Of a DNA stretch of 10,532 nucleotides, positions 7,514-10,532 are shown piece after piece. Source of the stretch: Nitrospirota bacterium (GTDB taxonomy: Bacteria; Nitrospirota; Nitrospiria; Nitrospirales; UBA8639). The notes below the pieces were generated by a model that saw nothing but the letters and a program-made list of their open reading frames with translations, was not told the DNA's origin and did not search any database. The stretch lies in contig QIMB01000214.1 in assembly GCA_003233615.1 (NCBI GenBank), forward strand, positions 1 to 10,532, written 5' to 3'. Position numbers and translations under genes: made by a program. Within the stretch, counting starts at the first letter, position 1; each line of letters begins with the position of its first letter.

Positions 7514-8016
7514 TTAGTTCGCTTTCGCAAGCGGTCGGGGTTGGGCTTGTGCGGGGCGTGTGGGATCTCGTCCGATAGCAATCCGGCCAGTCCGCACCAA
7601 TTCTTTAATACCAAGCGGTTGGAGTAAATGAATCATGGCTTGGACCTTTCTCACATCCCCCGTCACTTCAATAGTATAACTTGTCGGAGAAGAATCCAGA
7701 ACACTGGCTCGAAAAATATCCGCAATACGTAGCGCTTCCGCGCGATCCTCTGGACGAGTATGCACTTTGATCAATGCAGTTTCGCGTTCCACAAACTCAC
7801 TTTCGCTAATATCAACCACCTTAATCACATCAATGAGTTTATTCAACTGCTTCATAATCTGTTCAATAATGCGATCGTCATCATCGACACAGACGGATCC
7901 AACGTGGGAGCCACGGAAAGGCTTTCAATATTAAACCCTCGTCCACTGAACAGACCAGCCACGCGAGATAACGCGCCAAATTTATTTTCTACTGTTAACG
8001 AAATAATATGTTCCAT
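7514..8016 (-). pseudogene. ilvN: Acetolactate synthase small subunit, reading frame broken
   Basis: IlvN is the regulatory ACT-domain subunit that activates IlvB and carries valine feedback inhibition. The gene starts at the ATG at 8016, with GAGG 4 bases upstream, 14 bases after the ilvB stop. The first frame gives MEHIISLTVENKFGALSRV...FNIESLSVAPTLDPSVS, a normal ACT-domain N-terminus, then changes sense and stops at 7852 (54 residues). The rest (DDRIIEQIMKQLNKLIDVIKV... to the end) is in the -1 frame and ends at 7514 with the usual C-terminal IlvN domain. Aligned from memory with E. coli IlvH, the join lacks about six residues of the MTIxTxGD segment, which fits a 19-base deletion near 7872-7880 and would restore a product of about 173 residues. 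It may be a true mutation or a sequence error. Confidence 0.85.
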
Positions 8017-8030
8017 GTTTCCTCATGCGC

Positions 8031-9799
8031 CTACGCTGTCAGCACAGTATCAGAATCTGCTTGAACAGCCTTGCGATGTGTGGATGTGGGTTTCTTTAAA
8101 TCTGCAGGATCGCCTAACAGCATTTCGTGGTTACTCCCTCCAGCGGGAATCATGGGATAGCAATTTTCATATTGATAGACTGGAATATCAACAACCACTG
8201 GTCGATCAATGGATAGGGCTTCTTGAATGCCGGCATCCACATCCCCCACCTTGTCAATACGAACGCCTGCAGCGCTTCAGCGAGTTTCACAAAGTCCGGC
8301 ACATTGCCTAGATAACTGGAGGCATACCGTCCTTCGTAAAATAAGTCCTGCCATTGACGAACCATGCCATGAAATCGGTTATTAATCACAAATATTTTGA
8401 CGGGCAATTTCTCAATGACGGCTGTTGCTAACTCTTGTGTATTCATCTGAAAACTGCCATCCCCCGAAATACACAGAACCAATCGATTCGGGAATGCCGC
8501 TTGGGCACCCATGGCAGCCGGGAATCCATACCCCATCGTCCCCAATCCCCCTGACGTCAAGAAGGTCCGTGGATTTTTGAGTTTGAAATATTGTGCAGCC
8601 CACATTTGATGCTGGCCGACATCCGTGGACAAGACTGGATCACGGTCAGCAGTCAATTCATACAACCGGTCAATCAGATATTGCGGTTTAATTTGCGCTT
8701 CAGGTTCTTGGGTATACGCCAGGGGATGCTCACGCTGCCAGGCCGAAAGCTGGTCCCACCACGGCTTCCGCTGGTCCTTTTGATTCCCATTCACTGTTGC
8801 TCGTAAAATATTATTCAACTCGGTCAACACCCGTTTACAATCGCCAACGATAGGAATGTCCACATGCACATTTTTTCGAATCGACGTGGGATCAATATCA
8901 ATGTGAATAACTTTTGCGGTAGGGCAGAACTCCGCAACTTTTCCCGTGACCCGATCATCAAACCGTGCACCAACCGCTATCACCAGGTCAGAGTAATGCA
9001 TGGCCATATTCGCCACATAGGTTCCATGCATCCCTAACATCCCCAGCGACAATGGATGATTCCCCGGGAATGAGCCTAACGCCATCAATGTCATATCTAC
9101 GGGAATATGCGTCATTTCCGCGAGCTCTTTCACTTCGGCCGCAGCTCCAGAATGTACTACCCCGCCACCAATATAGAGAATCGGTCGTTTTGATTTCATG
9201 ATGGCATCAGCCGCCTGCTTAATCTTCCATTTGCTCCCATCATAGGTCGGACTATAGCCACGAATTGCCACGGATTTCGGATAATGAAACTCACCTTTAT
9301 CCATTGAAATATCTTTGGGAATGTCAACTAATACGGGTCCGGGTCTTCCTGTTGTCGCAATATAAAATGCTTCTTTAATCGTCTGCGCTAAATCGTTGAC
9401 ATCTTTGACTAAAAAATTGTACTTGGTGCAAGGACGGCTCAACCCATGATTATCAGCTTCCTGAAAGGCATCGTTCCCAATCAACTGTGTGGATACTTGT
9501 CCGGCAAAACACACAATTGGCATAGAATCCATGTATGCATCAGCTAACGCCGTAATGACATTGGTCATCCCCGGACCAGATGTGATTAAGGCCACACCGG
9601 GTTTTCCTGTCGCTTTGGCATATCCTTCCGCCATGTGCCCCGCCGCTTGCTCATGACGGGTCAAAATCACTCGAATATCTTTTTGTTGATGCAACACATC
9701 AAAAATTTTCAAGACCACGCCACCTGGCAACGCAAAAAGCGTATCCACGCCTTCACATTTTAATGATTCGAGAAAAATTTCTGCGCCAGTCAGTTGCAT
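8031..9799 (-). pseudogene. ilvB: Acetolactate synthase large subunit, frame broken near the 3' end
   Basis: IlvB is the catalytic ThDP- and FAD-dependent subunit that condenses two pyruvates, or pyruvate with 2-ketobutyrate. FALPGG is at residues 22-27, the ThDP-activating glutamate is E50 in RHEQAAGHMAEGYA, and the ThDP-binding motif runs from GDGSFQMN (446-453) to NN (473-474). The chain is normal up to VPDFVKLAEALQA (residue 512). The frame then changes at about 8262-8268 and runs out of frame to a stop at 8150. The true C-terminus (VRIDKVGDVDAGIQEAL... to TVLTA) continues in the -1 frame to the TAG at 8031. By family length two residues are missing at the join, fitting a 7-base loss; repaired length would be 591. 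The start ATG at 9799 has AAGGTG 6 bases upstream; a GTG at 9808 lies inside that ribosome site and is rejected. Confidence 0.9.
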
Positions 9800-9907
9800 A
9801 GCATTCACCTTTTGATTAAAAGACGGTTATACAATACGCCAAGAATACGGACGTCCTTAGAAATCGGTCAAATAAGAGCAGTTTCGTCTGATACGTATGC
9901 CACACGA

Positions 9908-9920
9908 GGACATATTGTCC
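9908..9920. promoter_or_regulatory. Operator-like perfect dyad GGACA-TAT-TGTCC
   Basis: Five-base arms around a three-base centre form a perfect inverted repeat downstream of the candidate ilvB promoter. The related palindrome GGACGTCC stands 52 bases nearer to ilvB. Such a dyad could be a repressor site or a small hairpin in the leader. No regulator was recognised, so the role is only inferred. Confidence 0.25.
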
Positions 9921-9960
9921 CGCATCGACAAAATCCCTCAAAAATAAATACGTAATGGTA

Positions 9961-9988
9961 ATTATGGCTGTTTTTTTTAAGTCAACAA
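9961..9988 (-). promoter_or_regulatory. Possible sigma-70-type promoter for ilvB
   Basis: On the minus strand TTGTTG (9988-9983) and CATAAT (9966-9961) are 16 bases apart, with an 8-base A tract between them. The -10 matches TATAAT in five of six places; the -35 matches in only three. A better -35 word, TTGACT at 9985-9980, is only 13 bases from CATAAT. If used, the ilvB leader would be about 150 bases long. This is a weak call by eye. Confidence 0.3.
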
Positions 9989-10073
9989 CTATTGTAACAG
10001 GATTTGTGCAATTACGAAATATAGGGGAGGAAACCCCTTGAAGTCACCCAAATCCTCAAATGGAGACTTTTTG

Positions 10074-10532
10074 ATGTGGAAGACCATTCTTCAACAACTC
10101 GCCCAAGACCATCTTCTCCGAGAATTATCGGTCATCGACTCACCGTGCAGTCCAATTATGTCCTTGAATGGGGAACCCACTCTCCTATTCTCTTCAAATG
10201 ACTATTTAGGGTTGGCGAATCATGCCCATCTGAAACAGGCGGCGCAACAGGCTATTGAGCAATTTGGCGTGGGCGCCGGGGCTTCTCGATTAATTTCTGG
10301 CACCCTGACTCCGCACCACAACCTAGAATTGACCTTGGCCCAATTCACACACACAGAGGCCGCACTCACCTTTTCTTCTGGGTATGCCGCCAATGTAGGC
10401 GTCATCCCGCATCTGGTCAAAAGCGGTGGACTCATTTTGGCCGACCGTTTGTGCCATGCCAGCCTCATTGATGGCTGCCGCTTAAGCCAGGCCACGCTGC
10501 GAGTCTTCCGCCACAACGATATGGATCATCTG
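10074..10532 (+). CDS. bioF: 8-amino-7-oxononanoate synthase, C-terminus cut by window edge
   Basis: BioF is a PLP enzyme of the alpha-oxoamine synthase family; it condenses pimeloyl-ACP (or pimeloyl-CoA) with alanine to 8-amino-7-oxononanoate, the first step of biotin ring assembly. I translated 153 codons by hand, open to the right edge, out of about 385-390 usual. SNDYLGLA is at 41-48, GAGASRLISGT at 67-77, FSSGYAAN at 100-107, and ADRLCHASLIDG at 123-134, where H128 should stack on the PLP ring. The PLP-binding lysine lies beyond the window. GGAG lies 8 bases before the ATG at 10074. The gene is divergent from the ilv operon and is the only gene on the plus strand. Related family members (2-amino-3-ketobutyrate CoA ligase, 5-aminolevulinate synthase) cannot be fully excluded from a partial sequence, but the N-terminus fits BioF best. 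Confidence 0.88.
   Translation, partial: MWKTILQQLAQDHLLRELSVIDSPCSPIMSLNGEPTLLFSSNDYLGLANHAHLKQAAQQAIEQFGVGAGASRLISGTLTPHHNLELTLAQFTHTEAALTFSSGYAANVGVIPHLVKSGGLILADRLCHASLIDGCRLSQATLRVFRHNDMDHL

Larger units (their letters stand above)
9800..10073. other. Divergent ilvB-bioF intergenic region
   Basis: This 274-base AT-rich region must hold the promoters of both divergent genes. It contains an A/T tract at 9971-9978, the dyad GGACA-TAT-TGTCC at 9908-9920, the palindrome GGACGTCC at 9849-9856, the palindrome ATACGTAT at 9891-9898, and a small hairpin AGGGG/CCCCT at 10023-10038 before bioF. No T-box core and no branched-chain-rich leader peptide was seen. A 22-codon frame with a fair ribosome site lies at 9857-9925 on the minus strand. 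Confidence 0.6.

Noticed and set aside
7866..8275. Programmed -1 ribosomal frameshifting in ilvB and ilvN
   Set aside because: Neither join has a slippery heptamer of the X-XXY-YYZ type, and in both cases family-conserved residues are missing at the join, which frameshifting would not explain.
9992..10018. BirA-type biotin operator before bioF (TTGTAA ... TTACGA)
   Set aside because: The half-sites are 14 bases apart, too close for the known TTGTAAACC-N14/15-GGTTTACAA layout, and the inner ACC/GGT bases are missing.
10023..10038. Terminator or riboswitch before bioF (AGGGG/CCCCT hairpin)
   Set aside because: The stem is 5 pairs, no T run follows, and no larger conserved riboswitch core is visible.
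10220..10516. Minus-strand 98-codon frame
   Set aside because: It is antisense to bioF, whose plus-strand translation shows several conserved family motifs.

Overview
The window looks like a chromosomal biosynthetic region from a free-living Gram-negative bacterium of about 50% GC. Gene content and order (ilvB-ilvN-ilvC-psd-pssA-leuA-leuB-asd) resemble Nitrospirota such as Nitrospira, and also Geobacter-type Desulfobacterota. Nitrospirota is my best guess from protein sequence flavour, but it is an inference and was not tested by a search.

Layout. All genes but one lie on the minus strand, so transcription runs from right to left. At the right edge bioF (plus strand, cut by the window end) is divergent from ilvB across a 274-base intergenic region. 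Reading leftward from there: ilvB and ilvN (the two acetolactate synthase subunits), ilvC (ketol-acid reductoisomerase), psd and pssA (phosphatidylethanolamine synthesis, overlapping genes), and then a 403-base gap full of inverted repeats. After the gap come leuA (2-isopropylmalate synthase), leuB (3-isopropylmalate dehydrogenase), a six-bladed NHL-repeat protein coupled to leuB by an ATGA overlap, and asd (aspartate-semialdehyde dehydrogenase), cut by the left edge.

How it fits together. IlvBN and IlvC carry out the first two shared steps of valine and isoleucine synthesis. LeuA and LeuB carry out the first and third steps of leucine synthesis from the valine precursor 2-ketoisovalerate. 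Asd makes the aspartate semialdehyde from which threonine, and hence isoleucine, is derived. PssA then Psd convert CDP-diacylglycerol and serine to phosphatidylethanolamine. LeuC/LeuD (isopropylmalate isomerase) and IlvD are not in the window.

Most notable. Both ilvB and ilvN are broken by a -1 frame change, about 390 bases apart. Comparison with the family length fits a missing 7-base and a missing 19-base segment, each possibly flanked by a short direct repeat. Coding on both sides of each break is otherwise intact, so the breaks are either very recent or sequence/assembly errors. Second is the dense cluster of palindromes between pssA and leuA, which looks like dispersed REP-like intergenic repeats. 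I found no CRISPR array, transposase, phage gene, RNA gene or evident new defence system; the window is mainly core metabolism.
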